Of a DNA stretch of 64,000 bases, positions 7,963 to 16,554 are shown one piece after another. Numbering within the stretch: the first letter of the stretch is position 1; each line of letters opens with the position of its first letter. Below the pieces are notes generated by a model. The model made no database searches. It saw nothing but the letters and a program-made list of their open reading frames with translations, and was not told the DNA's origin. The translations under genes and the position numbers were made by a program. The stretch spans positions 868,001 through 932,000 of the forward strand of contig CBDCYF010000005.1 of NCBI GenBank assembly GCA_965224065.1, in the 5' to 3' direction. The stretch is from JAOTZA01 sp965224065 (GTDB lineage Bacteria; Acidobacteriota; Thermoanaerobaculia; Multivoradales; JAHEKO01).

Positions 7963-9915
7963 ATGAACCTCGCAAATCGACAGGATCCCCCGGCCGTGGC
8001 AGGTGTAGGGGCGGGGCTTGCCCCCGCCCGACCCCGGCCGGCAGAGACGCCGGCCGCTTCAGGGCATTCGGACGGAGCCTTGCTTCACGGTGTAGGGGCG
8101 GGGCTGGCCCCCGCCCGAGACCGGCCGGCAGGGGCGCCGGCCGCTTCAATTCAGCGGCCCAGACTTCCGTCCGCTTCGCGAGCGACAGCCGCCGTGCTGG
8201 TCGTACTGGCCACCACGGCGTCGGCCGCCGCGGCCGCCATCTTCACCGACCAAGCCCGAGAGCTGGGAGTCGATTTCCAGCACTTCAGCGGCGCCACCGG
8301 CGAATACCACTTCCCGGAGATCAACGGCGCCGGCGCCGCGCTGGTCGACTACGACAACGACGGCGACCTGGACCTCTTTGTCGTCCAGGGAGCCCTGGTG
8401 GATCCGGCGGCCTCGCTCGACCAAGCCCTCTTTCCGCCAGCCGGCGGTCAGCCGATCTGCGACCGCCTGTACCGCAACGACCTGGCCTCGGGCCCTTCGG
8501 GCAAGCGACAACCCCGCTTTGTAGAGGTCACCGCCGCCAGCGGGATCGAAGGCTGCGGCTATGGCACCGGTGTCACGGTCGGTGACTACGACGCCGATGG
8601 CTGGGACGATCTCTATGTCTCGCACTTCGGGTCCAACCGTCTATGGAGAAACCGTGGTGACGGCACCTTTGAGGACACGACCCGGGCCGCCAGGGCCGAC
8701 GACGAGCGCTGGAGCACCGCCGCGGCCTTCTTCGACTACGATCGCGACGGCCTGCTCGACCTCTATATCGGCAACTACGCGGACTTTCGCATCGCCAATC
8801 GCCGCAAGTGCTTCGCCCAGGCCGGCTACCCCGACTACTGCGGTCCCAAAAGCTACAAGCCCGAGCCCGACCGGCTGCTGCGCAACCGGGGCGACGGAAC
8901 GTTCGAGGAAACGACCCTCAAGGCATGGACCAGCGAAGAATACGGCTACGCGCTCGGCGCGATCCCGGCCGATTTCGACGGGGACGGCTGGCTCGACCTC
9001 TATGTCGCCAACGACCAGCTCCCCAACCAGCTATGGCTCAACCAGCGCGACGGCACTTTCCGCAACGACGCCTTGCTGGGGGGTTGCGCGGTCAACTCTC
9101 AGGGTCAGCCCGAGGCCAGCATGGGTGTCGACGCGGGGGATTTCGACGGCGACGGCGACCTGGATCTCTTTATGACCCACGTGGTCAACGAGACCAACAC
9201 GCTGTTTGTCAACGACGGCTCGGGTCTTTTTGAGGACCGTTCGGTGGCGTCCGGTCTGGGCGCCCCGAGCTGGCGGGCCACCGGCTTTGGCACGGCCTTC
9301 CTGGACTACGACAACGATGGTTGGCTCGATGTGCTGGCGGTCAACGGCGGTGTCACCATCCAGGAGGAGCTGGTGCGCCGCGGCGACCCGTTTCCGTTTG
9401 GCCAGCGCGACCTGCTGTTTCGCAACCTTGGCGGCGGCCGCTTTGCCAATGTCAGCGGCAAAGGCGGTCGGGCGTTCGAAGTCGAATACGTCGGCCGGGG
9501 CGCGGCGTTTGGCGACATCGACAACGACGGGGACGCCGACGTGGTGATCCACAACAACTCCGGCCCGCTCGAGATCTTGATCAACGAGGTGGGCAGCCGC
9601 GGCGCCTGGACCGGACTGCGTCTGCTGGGGCGCGATGGTGGCCGGGACCAGCTCGGCGCGCTGGCCGGGGTGATCCCCACCGGCGGGACCGGGCCGCAGA
9701 TCTGGCGACCGGCGCGCACCGCGGGAAGCTACGCCTCGAGCAACGATCCGCGGGTGCTCGTCGGACATGGCCAGTATGGCGAAGACGACCGCGATGGCGA
9801 TAGCGATAGCGATGGCGATGCACGCTACGAGGTCCGCTGGCTGGATGGCCGGGTCTCGTCCTGGACCACCCTCCCCGACCGCCGCTATGTCATCCTTCGG
9901 CAGCGAGCTCGATGA
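7963..9915 (+). CDS. CRTAC1/UnbV-type calcium-repeat protein, N-terminus altered by repeats
   Basis: About 650 residues from the ATG at 7963. Seven aspartate-rich loops of the calcium-binding FG-GAP/VCBS kind are visible (DYDNDGDLD, DYDADGWDD, DYDRDGLLD, DFDGDGWLD, DFDGDGDLD, DYDNDGWLD, DIDNDGDAD). The C-terminus matches the ASPIC/UnbV domain (LLGRDGGRDQLGALAGV, GSYASSNDPRVLVGHG). A secretion-like hydrophobic stretch (AAVLVVLATTASAAAAA) comes only at about residue 70. Before it lie two in-frame copies of a GC-rich palindromic repeat, 87 bp apart. The true start is therefore uncertain; a GTG inside the hydrophobic stretch is an alternative. Function unknown; extracellular or periplasmic calcium binding is likely. 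Confidence 0.8.
   Translation: MNLANRQDPPAVAGVGAGLAPARPRPAETPAASGHSDGALLHGVGAGLAPARDRPAGAPAASIQRPRLPSASRATAAVLVVLATTASAAAAAIFTDQARELGVDFQHFSGATGEYHFPEINGAGAALVDYDNDGDLDLFVVQGALVDPAASLDQALFPPAGGQPICDRLYRNDLASGPSGKRQPRFVEVTAASGIEGCGYGTGVTVGDYDADGWDDLYVSHFGSNRLWRNRGDGTFEDTTRAARADDERWSTAAAFFDYDRDGLLDLYIGNYADFRIANRRKCFAQAGYPDYCGPKSYKPEPDRLLRNRGDGTFEETTLKAWTSEEYGYALGAIPADFDGDGWLDLYVANDQLPNQLWLNQRDGTFRNDALLGGCAVNSQGQPEASMGVDAGDFDGDGDLDLFMTHVVNETNTLFVNDGSGLFEDRSVASGLGAPSWRATGFGTAFLDYDNDGWLDVLAVNGGVTIQEELVRRGDPFPFGQRDLLFRNLGGGRFANVSGKGGRAFEVEYVGRGAAFGDIDNDGDADVVIHNNSGPLEILINEVGSRGAWTGLRLLGRDGGRDQLGALAGVIPTGGTGPQIWRPARTAGSYASSNDPRVLVGHGQYGEDDRDGDSDSDGDARYEVRWLDGRVSSWTTLPDRRYVILRQRAR
8002..8061 (+). repeat. 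GC-rich composite palindromic repeat, copy 1
   Basis: Module A (TGTAGGGGCGGGGCTTGCCC and seven further bases) is self-complementary. Module B (CCGGCCGGCAGAGACGCCGG then CCGCTTCA) can also fold. Both lie inside the CRTAC1 reading frame and are read as VGAGLAPARPRPAETPAAS. Confidence 0.85.
8089..8148 (+). repeat. GC-rich composite palindromic repeat, copy 2
   Basis: The same A+B arrangement as the copy starting at 8002, shifted by 87 bp (29 codons), so the frame is kept. It is read as VGAGLAPARDRPAGAPAAS. A few base changes separate the copies. Confidence 0.85.
9793..9816 (+). repeat. Hexanucleotide tandem repeat (GATRGC)x4
   Basis: Four units, GATGGC, GATAGC, GATAGC, GATGGC, lie inside the UnbV domain of the CRTAC1 gene and encode alternating Asp-Gly/Asp-Ser. 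Loss or gain of a unit would keep the frame. Confidence 0.8.
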
Positions 9916-9952
9916 GCGGCGGAATCAAAGAAGGACTTACCGAGGATTCGTC

Positions 9953-11764
9953 ATGAAACGGACAACAACCGTCGCCGCGCTGTGCCTGGTCGTGGCAATG
10001 GCTGTGGCGGCCGCACCCTGGGTCGCGCGCGCCAGTGCAAGCGCTCAGGAGGCCGAGGCAACCGATCCGACCCAAACCCCTGCCGGCGAGAGCGAGGGCC
10101 CTGCCTCCGAAGAGGTCTTCACCGAAGAGATCGAGGTCCGGCTGGTCCGGATGCCGATCCTGGCCAAAGACCGGCACAATCGGCCGATCAGCGACTTGAC
10201 GATCGACGAGCTGACCGTCAAGGAAGGGCGGCGTGAGCTCGACATCGCGTTTCTCGACCCGTTCACCCCGCCACCGGAGGAGGACCCGGAGCCGCTCCCC
10301 AGGGTCAAGCTGAGTGTCGATCTTCCCGGGGGCGGTGACCCCGTGGTCAGCTCGCAGCGCCAGGAATCTCGCAACATCGTCTTCTTTATCGACGTCGAGA
10401 ACGACCAGAAGATCGCCAAGGCCCGGGCCTCGGCCGATCTGGTCCGGTTTATCAACGCCGGGTTGGACGACGCGTTTCGTATTGCCGTCCTGTCGTTCAA
10501 CGGCAAGGTCAACGTCGAGCAGGGCTTTACCAGCGACCGGGCGGCCGCCGCGCGCGCCATCCGGCTGGCATTCGACCGGCCGCCGAGACCCGGAATCACC
10601 GAGGATCTCCGCATCCGCCAGCTCATCGACCGGGTCGAGGACTGCATCATCGACAGCACCCAATTCACCAACACCCCCGACGAAACCTGTCTGAGATCGG
10701 TGGCCTACGAGTACACCGACGAGAACCGGCCGCGATCGATCGATTTTCTCGGTGCTCTGGAAGGCGTCGTTCAGTATGTCGGCGGTCTGGAGGGCCACAA
10801 GTCGGTTGTCGCGGTGAGCCACGGCGTCCCGGCCAACCACGGTCAGGTCGTCACCGAGGCGATCAAGGCGGTCTTTGGCCACCTGGAGACGCTTGCCTTT
10901 CTCGAGATCGATTTGCGCACCGGGGAGGGAGCGACCGATGAGCTGGTCGACATCATGAACCTGGCGCTCGAGAGCCAGGTCACGTTGCACTTCATCGACC
11001 GCACGTTGGCCCCGTCCGGCGACTTTGGCGCCCGATTGAACAACCCGATGCAATTCGGCTCGCGGCCGTTCCAGATCGCCTATCTGGCGCCGCACCAGGA
11101 CCTCGGCCAGATCTCCTCCAACACGGGCGGCGTCTTTATCACCATGACCGATCTCTATGAGGGCGCCAAACAGGTCCTGGATCTCGAGCGCGGAGGCTAC
11201 GTCCTGGGTTTCTACACCGAGAGGTACCTGACTCCCGACCGCCTCTCCAAGGTCTCGGTCAAGACCAGCCGCAAGGGTGTCAACATCGTGCACCGGCGGG
11301 GCACTTATGGCCGGCGTCTGGAAAACCACCCCGAGTTGGGTATCCGCAGCCGTATCGCGCTGGGACAGCCGGTCAAGAGCCGGGACGATCTGGGCAAGCT
11401 GGTCCTCAAGGTCCCGTTTCAGCTCGAGATCGAGCCGGAGGATCTCGGCTATCGAGTGGGACGGGACATCTCCGAAGTGACCTTCACCCTCCACCTGACC
11501 TTGACCGACGCCAAGGGACGCAGGCTCGCCGATACCTACCATCTGGTGAACCATCAGTACCCGGCGTCGATGTGGTTGACCGAGGAGATGGAGCCGGTCA
11601 CCATCACCGGCTGGAGCGAGCTACCCGAGGGTGAGTTTCGCCTGACCTCGCGGGTGCGTAACCCCAAGCTCAACCTGGAGGGCCGCGCCGAGCAGCCGCT
11701 GCGAATCCGCAGCGGTAGCGCCCGCCAGGCCCCGGCCCCGGCGGCCGAATCCGGCTCTCGCTAG
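9953..11764 (+). CDS. Second exported VWFA-related protein, degenerate metal motif
   Basis: 603 residues from the ATG at 9953, chosen because the signal peptide (MKRTTTVAALCLVVAMAVAA) starts there; CGAGGA lies 6 bases upstream. Residues about 55-80 carry the short N-terminal beta motif of the family (VRLVRMPILAKDRHNRPISD). The VWA-like domain begins at NIVFFIDVEND, where the usual DxSxS metal site is replaced by DVEND, so metal binding is doubtful. Later family marks are SVVAVSHGVP and GGYVLGFYTE. The C-terminal about 120 residues look like a beta-sandwich. Role unknown; likely a periplasmic protein-interaction module like the VWA protein at 79. Confidence 0.8.
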   Translation: MKRTTTVAALCLVVAMAVAAAPWVARASASAQEAEATDPTQTPAGESEGPASEEVFTEEIEVRLVRMPILAKDRHNRPISDLTIDELTVKEGRRELDIAFLDPFTPPPEEDPEPLPRVKLSVDLPGGGDPVVSSQRQESRNIVFFIDVENDQKIAKARASADLVRFINAGLDDAFRIAVLSFNGKVNVEQGFTSDRAAAARAIRLAFDRPPRPGITEDLRIRQLIDRVEDCIIDSTQFTNTPDETCLRSVAYEYTDENRPRSIDFLGALEGVVQYVGGLEGHKSVVAVSHGVPANHGQVVTEAIKAVFGHLETLAFLEIDLRTGEGATDELVDIMNLALESQVTLHFIDRTLAPSGDFGARLNNPMQFGSRPFQIAYLAPHQDLGQISSNTGGVFITMTDLYEGAKQVLDLERGGYVLGFYTERYLTPDRLSKVSVKTSRKGVNIVHRRGTYGRRLENHPELGIRSRIALGQPVKSRDDLGKLVLKVPFQLEIEPEDLGYRVGRDISEVTFTLHLTLTDAKGRRLADTYHLVNHQYPASMWLTEEMEPVTITGWSELPEGEFRLTSRVRNPKLNLEGRAEQPLRIRSGSARQAPAPAAESGSR

Positions 11765-11815
11765 CTGCTACACTAGCCCCTCACGATTTCCGGAGTTCAC
11801 CAGGAGGATCCCAAC

Positions 11816-12319
11816 GTGTGGAAGAAAAACGACGACGAACCCGTCATGTCCACCCCCCCAAGACAGCCGGCGCGCTCGGCTGACCCCCCCTCTCGCAATG
11901 TCGCGGCTCTCGGGCCGAGCATCTTCATCAAGGGCGATCTGACCGGCGAGGAGGATCTCGTGCTCCGTGGACGGCTGGAAGGCGAGGTCCGGCTCACGGA
12001 TAACAACGTCACGGTGGGCGAAAGCGGCAAGATCAAGGCGGACATCTACGGCAAGAGCATCCGGGTTGAAGGCCAGGTCAAGGGCAACCTCTATGGCGGC
12101 CAGGAAGTGATCATTCGCGCCTCCGGCCGCGTACAGGGCAACATCGTGGCGCCTCGAGTCACACTCGAGAACGGCTCGAAGTTCAAGGGGGCGATCGACA
12201 TGGAGCCCGACGGGGCCAAATCGGAGACGCCCACCAAGACGAAGGCGCCGGCACCAACGGCCAAGCCCAGCGCCGCAGCCGCCGGGGCCAGCCCGGCGAG
12301 CGTTTCTACCGCGTCTTGA
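11816..12319 (+). CDS. Bactofilin
   Basis: 167 residues. A disordered basic/proline N-terminus precedes the bactofilin (DUF583) beta-helix at about 35-125, with the typical turns IFIKGDLTGEEDLVLRGRLE, GESGKIKADIYGKSIRVEG and GRVQGNIVAPRVTLENG. An Ala/Pro/Lys-rich tail follows. Bactofilins self-assemble into non-polar filaments beneath the membrane and organise cell-wall or envelope machinery. The GTG start is supported by AGGAGG 8 bases upstream. The stop overlaps the TTG start of the next gene, so the two are translationally coupled. Confidence 0.93.
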   Translation: MWKKNDDEPVMSTPPRQPARSADPPSRNVAALGPSIFIKGDLTGEEDLVLRGRLEGEVRLTDNNVTVGESGKIKADIYGKSIRVEGQVKGNLYGGQEVIIRASGRVQGNIVAPRVTLENGSKFKGAIDMEPDGAKSETPTKTKAPAPTAKPSAAAAGASPASVSTAS

Positions 12320-12945
12320 CGGCAGGGCCGCCTGCGACCGCCGAAGAGATCCCGGACCAGCACCAATCCCTGGCACTGGGGCTGCTGGTTCGCCGGCTCG
12401 GCGACGGCCGCCGGAGGCGCGTGCTCGATCTCGGCCCGGCCATCGGCGGCAACGTCGCCTTTTTTGCCGGGCTCTCCTGCCAAGTACACATCGCCGACCT
12501 GCATCAATCGCTGTTTCCACCGGGGGGGCCGCGCGTCCGTCCCGAGCCGCGAGCCTTCGAAGAGCTGCTGGCGCGTGATCTCCCACCGCCCGAGCACTTC
12601 GAGCTGATTCTGGCCTGGGACCTCCTCAATTATCTCGAGCCGACGCACATCGTGCTGCTCGCCCGCCGTCTCGAGGCGTTTAGCCGGCCGGGGACGACCC
12701 TTCTCGCCATGGTCTCGACCCGCAAGGAGATTCCCGACCGGCCGACGCGGTTCGAGGTCCACGATCCCCAGCACCTCCGCTATGGCACAGACTCCTCGCT
12801 GCTCCGCCCCTGTCCCCAGTACAAGGAGCCCGAGCTCAGCCGGTCGATGACGGCCTTTGAGGTCGAGTCGACTTTTTTGCTCCGCAACGGCGTCCAGGAG
12901 TATCTGTTCTCCTACAAGGGACGGCCCCAACAAGCTACTCCGTGA
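12316..12945 (+). CDS. Putative SAM-dependent methyltransferase-like protein
   Basis: 209 residues starting at TTG within a TTGA overlap with the bactofilin stop. The segment VLDLGPAIGGNVAFF looks like motif I of class I methyltransferases and is followed by an acidic motif II position (VHIADLHQSL). LILAWDLLNYLEP fits motif IV. The protein is short and the substrate cannot be read from the sequence. Coupling at both ends (the next gene starts within its stop codon) suggests a function with the bactofilin or the M16 peptidases. Confidence 0.65.
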   Translation: MTAGPPATAEEIPDQHQSLALGLLVRRLGDGRRRRVLDLGPAIGGNVAFFAGLSCQVHIADLHQSLFPPGGPRVRPEPRAFEELLARDLPPPEHFELILAWDLLNYLEPTHIVLLARRLEAFSRPGTTLLAMVSTRKEIPDRPTRFEVHDPQHLRYGTDSSLLRPCPQYKEPELSRSMTAFEVESTFLLRNGVQEYLFSYKGRPQQATP

Positions 12946-14273
12946 GCCCGCGGGGATCGGAAGGTCGGGCTGCGGCGCTCGAGTGCCGCGAGCTGTCCAA
13001 CGGTTTGAGGGTCAACCTCCTGCCGGACCCCTCGCTGCCCCTGGTCACGGTCAACCTCTGGTACCACGTCGGATCCAAGAACGAACGGCCGGGCCGTACC
13101 GGGCTGGCGCACCTCTTCGAGCACATGCTCTTCCAGGGGAGCGAAAACGTCGGGACCAACGAGCACTTTCGCTGGGTGCAGCAGGCCGGTGGAGTAGCAA
13201 ACGGTTCCACCTGGTACGACCGCACCAACTACTTCGAGACTCTCCCCGCCCACCAGATGGAGCTCGGGTTGTGGCTCGAATCGGACCGCATGGGGTTCTT
13301 GCTCCCGGCGCTGGATGAGAAAAAGCTCGAAACCCAGCGACAGGTGGTGATAAACGAGCGGCGGGAGCGGGTCGACAACCAGCCCTACGGCGCCGCCATG
13401 GAGAAACTCCACGAGCTTCTGTATCGCGAGGGGCATCCCTATCGATGGCCGGTGATCGGATACATGGAGGACATCGCCGCGGTCACGTTGGACGAGGTTC
13501 AGGAGTTCTTCTCGGCGCACTACACACCCGGGAACGCCGTACTGAGCCTGGTGGGCGACTTCTCGATCGAATCGGCATGCGACTCGGTCGAGAAGTACTT
13601 TGGCGATCTCTCCGGTCTGGCCGAGCCGCCGCCGGTCACACTGGACGAATCCCCGAGCCCCGCCGAGACGCGCTGCATGCTGGAAGACCGGGTGGCTCTG
13701 GCGCGTCTCTATACCGGGTACCGTGTGCCGGCCTTCGGGTCGCCCGCCTGGTACGCCGCCGACCTGCTGGCGGAGCTCCTCGCCGGCGGCAAGGCGAGTC
13801 CACTCTACCGGGACCTGGTTCAGGACCGCCAACTGGCGCAGGACGTCTCCGCCTATGTCCTGCCGACCGAGCTCGAGGCGACCTTTCTGGTCATCGCCAC
13901 GGCCCGGCCGGGGATCGACCTAGCCGAGATCGAGCGACGGATCGAAGAGCATCTCACCCGGCTGCGCGAGGGCGGCCCCGATCCGGCCGATCTCGAACGC
14001 GCGGTCAACGCGATCCTGACCTCTTTTGCCGGCGGGCTACAGTCTTTTGATCGAACGGCGGATCTGCTGTCGCAGTCGACGGTGTTTTTTGACGATCCGG
14101 CCCGCATCGATACTGAGCCGGATCGTTACCGGTCGGTGACGTCCGAGAGCCTGCGGACGATTGCCGGCGAGTTCCTCCTCCCCGAGCACGGAGCCATCGT
14201 GACCGTCGTCCCGGCCGAGGCTGCCCCGGACGGGGCCGCCCCGGGCGGAGCCGCCCCGCACGAGTCCGAGTAA
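12942..14273 (+). CDS. M16-family zinc metallopeptidase, catalytic subunit
   Basis: 443 residues. The inverted zinc motif HLFEH is at 57-61, and the third ligand is probably Glu139 in VINERRERVDNQPYG, at the spacing usual for the family. LSNGLRVNLLPDPSLPLVTV is the standard first strand pair. The chain is about half the length of insulysin-type single-chain enzymes, as for the two-subunit bacterial and mitochondrial forms. No signal peptide is seen, so a cytoplasmic location is possible. GTGA overlap with the upstream stop; the partner subunit follows with a TAATG junction. Confidence 0.92.
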   Translation: MSPRGSEGRAAALECRELSNGLRVNLLPDPSLPLVTVNLWYHVGSKNERPGRTGLAHLFEHMLFQGSENVGTNEHFRWVQQAGGVANGSTWYDRTNYFETLPAHQMELGLWLESDRMGFLLPALDEKKLETQRQVVINERRERVDNQPYGAAMEKLHELLYREGHPYRWPVIGYMEDIAAVTLDEVQEFFSAHYTPGNAVLSLVGDFSIESACDSVEKYFGDLSGLAEPPPVTLDESPSPAETRCMLEDRVALARLYTGYRVPAFGSPAWYAADLLAELLAGGKASPLYRDLVQDRQLAQDVSAYVLPTELEATFLVIATARPGIDLAEIERRIEEHLTRLREGGPDPADLERAVNAILTSFAGGLQSFDRTADLLSQSTVFFDDPARIDTEPDRYRSVTSESLRTIAGEFLLPEHGAIVTVVPAEAAPDGAAPGGAAPHESE

Positions 14274-15631
14274 TGCCGATAATGCCGGGACGACTCGACA
14301 GAAGCCAACCGCCGCGGCCCGAAGCCGTCCGCCAATTTGTCTTCCCCCGTTTCGAGCGCCATCGATTGGCCAGCGGCCTGAGCGTGCTTCTGGCGCCGAT
14401 CGACCGGACGCCGCTGGTAGACCTTCGGCTGCTGACCCCGGCCGGCGCCCACTTCGACCCTCCCGGCCAGTCCGGGCTGGCCCACCTCGCCTCGGCCGTC
14501 CAGGACGAGGGAACCGCCACCCGCACCGGTGTCGAGATCGCCCAGTCGATCGAACAGGTCGGAGGCTACCTCTCCACCGGCGTCGACTGGGAGACCGGCT
14601 CGGTCAACTGCGGCGTCCTGGCTTCGCACCTGGACACCGCGCTGGAATTGATGGCGGACGTGGCCTCGGCCCCGTCCTTCCCCGAAGCGGAGGTCACCCG
14701 ACTCAAGGCCCAGGTCGCCGCCGAGATCGACCGGCGGCGCACCCAGCCTGCGGCGATCGCCAACAAGCACCTCGTGCGCCGCGTCTTTGGCGACGGGGTG
14801 TACGGGCGCAGGATCATCGGTGAGAAGACCGCGGTGGAAAGCCTGGACGGCGACCGGCTGCGGAGCTTCTACCGGGAGCACTTTACGGCCGACGCGTCGG
14901 TTCTCATTATCACGGGATCGATCGATCCCTCGGAACTACTGCCCCGACTGGAGGCGCTCGCCGCCGACTGGCCCGCTTTCCCGCCTCCGGACCGTCCCCG
15001 TTTCGACGCGCGTGACCTCGACGGCCTGGAGGTCACCATCGTCGATCGGCCCGACGCCCCCCAGACCGAGCTACGTATGGGTCACGTGGGGCTGCCGCGG
15101 CGCCACCCCGACTACATCGCCACCGCGGTGATGAACTGCTTGCTGGGCGGCCGGTTTATGAGTCGCATCAACATCAATCTCCGCGAGCGCCATGGCTACA
15201 CCTACGGCGCGTCCAGCTCCTTTGCCCGACGGTCCGGCGCCGGGCCCTTTGTGGTCTCGACCGCGGTGACCACCGAGCACACGCGGGCGGCGGCCCAGGA
15301 GATCCTCGACGAGATGACCCGACTCCAGAACGAACCGGTGGGAACCGAGGAGCTCGCCGAGACCAAGAGCTATCTTCTCGGCACCTTCCCCTACACCACC
15401 CAGACCCTCGAGGGAGTCACCGCGCGGCTCTACAGTCTGGCGGTTTTCGATTTGGGCGACGACTACTACGATACCTTTCCGAATGCCATCTCAGCGGTCG
15501 AGCCGGCGGACATACTGCGCTCCGCCCGCGGCCATCTGAGCCCCGACCGGATCGCCCTCGTCGCGGTCGGCCCCCGGGCCCAGCTCGAGCCGGAGCTCCA
15601 AAAGCTGGGCCCGGTCCGGATCGGCGACTAG
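14273..15631 (+). CDS. M16-family peptidase, non-catalytic partner subunit
   Basis: 452 residues with the M16 fold (LASGLSVLLAPIDRTPLVDL, and RERHGYTYGASSSF carrying the Arg/Tyr pair that binds substrate in these complexes). The zinc motif is missing: the place of HxxEH reads HLASAVQDEG. This matches the inactive subunit of heterodimeric M16 enzymes, which shapes the chamber and binds peptide. It begins on the last base of the preceding stop codon, which fits equal production of both subunits. Confidence 0.9.
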   Translation: MPIMPGRLDRSQPPRPEAVRQFVFPRFERHRLASGLSVLLAPIDRTPLVDLRLLTPAGAHFDPPGQSGLAHLASAVQDEGTATRTGVEIAQSIEQVGGYLSTGVDWETGSVNCGVLASHLDTALELMADVASAPSFPEAEVTRLKAQVAAEIDRRRTQPAAIANKHLVRRVFGDGVYGRRIIGEKTAVESLDGDRLRSFYREHFTADASVLIITGSIDPSELLPRLEALAADWPAFPPPDRPRFDARDLDGLEVTIVDRPDAPQTELRMGHVGLPRRHPDYIATAVMNCLLGGRFMSRININLRERHGYTYGASSSFARRSGAGPFVVSTAVTTEHTRAAAQEILDEMTRLQNEPVGTEELAETKSYLLGTFPYTTQTLEGVTARLYSLAVFDLGDDYYDTFPNAISAVEPADILRSARGHLSPDRIALVAVGPRAQLEPELQKLGPVRIGD

Positions 15632-15636
15632 CGCGA

Positions 15637-15665
15637 CTTTCTCACCGGCGTTCGTAGCGAGCCGC
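15637..15665 (+). repeat. Solo end of the hairpin element found at 18739
   Basis: CTTTCTCACCGG, two different bases, then TTCGTAGCGAG repeats the left end of the 183-bp element at 18739-18921. Only this end is present, between the M16 gene and the convergent ompH gene. Confidence 0.65.
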
Positions 15666-15679
15666 CGTCACGCCAGCCT

Positions 15680-16228
15680 TTACGACTGACCGGCGGCAAG
15701 CCGGTCGAGAACCTGGCGGGTGATCTCCACCCGCGGGCCGACCATCACCACCACACCGGGAACGTTGTTGAGAATCAGGTCGTAGCCGCCCTCGTCACGG
15801 ATCTGCTCGAACACCGGCTGGAGCTGCCTTTCGATCTCCGCCAGCCCCTCGTTCTGCATCTTTTCGCCCTCGCGCTGCTTGTCGTCGCGGAACCGGCGGA
15901 TGTCGATCTGTGCGTCCTCGAACTGCTTTTGCAGCTCGGCGAGCCGGTCCTCGGACAGGCTGTTGGCGCCGTTGACCAGTTGTTTCTGGATATCGCGGGC
16001 CGCCGTGGCCTTGGCCTCGCCCTGCGCCTGTGTGTCCTGCTGGAACTTCTCCAGCTTGGCCTGAAGGGCCTTGCCCGCGGGCGACTGCGCGACCACAGCG
16101 TCCAGATTCACCACGGCGATGCGAAGGGGCGGCTCCTGCGCTCCGGCAGGATGCGCCAGGAGCGCAAAGACGGCCAATACAGAAAGAACGGTCCAACTCC
16201 GTTTTGTGTTCAAAAATCGAATCGACAT
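15680..16228 (-). CDS. Skp/OmpH-family periplasmic chaperone
   Basis: 182 residues with a signal peptide (hydrophobic core VLSVLAVFALLAHPAGA). The mature N-terminus IAVVNLDAVVAQSPAGKAL is the typical first strand of OmpH/Skp. A long charged coiled coil follows (about residues 55-135, rich in Gln, Lys and Glu), and the C-terminal strand YDLILNNVPGVVVMV closes the trimerisation body. Skp-type proteins hold unfolded outer-membrane proteins in the periplasm, which fits a cell with Oar-like receptors. GGGAGGAAACAA precedes the ATG. It stands alone, not next to bamA or lpxD as in many genomes. Confidence 0.92.
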   Translation of the reverse strand: MSIRFLNTKRSWTVLSVLAVFALLAHPAGAQEPPLRIAVVNLDAVVAQSPAGKALQAKLEKFQQDTQAQGEAKATAARDIQKQLVNGANSLSEDRLAELQKQFEDAQIDIRRFRDDKQREGEKMQNEGLAEIERQLQPVFEQIRDEGGYDLILNNVPGVVVMVGPRVEITRQVLDRLAAGQS

Positions 16229-16554
16229 TTGTTTCCTCCCTAGTCTCGCCTGGTTTCACCTAGGCTTCGCGACGCTCTGCCTTTACGGGTCTCATGCATT
16301 TGCCGTGCCCACGAGCGGCGCACCGCGAGGTCTTCATTCTATTACTCCCGTGCCCCTTCGAGGAGGGCCGTGGTGCCGGAAAAAAAGAATCCTTCGGCGG
16401 CCTTCCGGGACTCTTCGCGAGCCCAGAGGCCGGTTTTCTCTATGGTAGGATTTGCCGCTCGGAATGCCGTTTTTCACCGCGAATCCCTGACCCTCTGGCT
16501 CGCCGAGCCCACCGGAAGCACTCAACAGGATTCGCGTCAGGAGGTCCCGTCGAC
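16229..16554. other. Divergent intergenic region, no gene seen
   Basis: 326 bases between the divergent ompH and EF-G-like genes. It must contain both promoters, but I see no -35/-10 pair good enough to mark. An open frame continuous with the EF-G-like gene runs back to 16294, but its translation has no similarity to EF-G and lacks a ribosome-binding site. Confidence 0.6.

Noticed and set aside
16294..16554. N-terminal extension of the EF-G-like gene
   Set aside because: The added residues have no similarity to EF-G, and AGGAGG sits correctly before the ATG at 16555.
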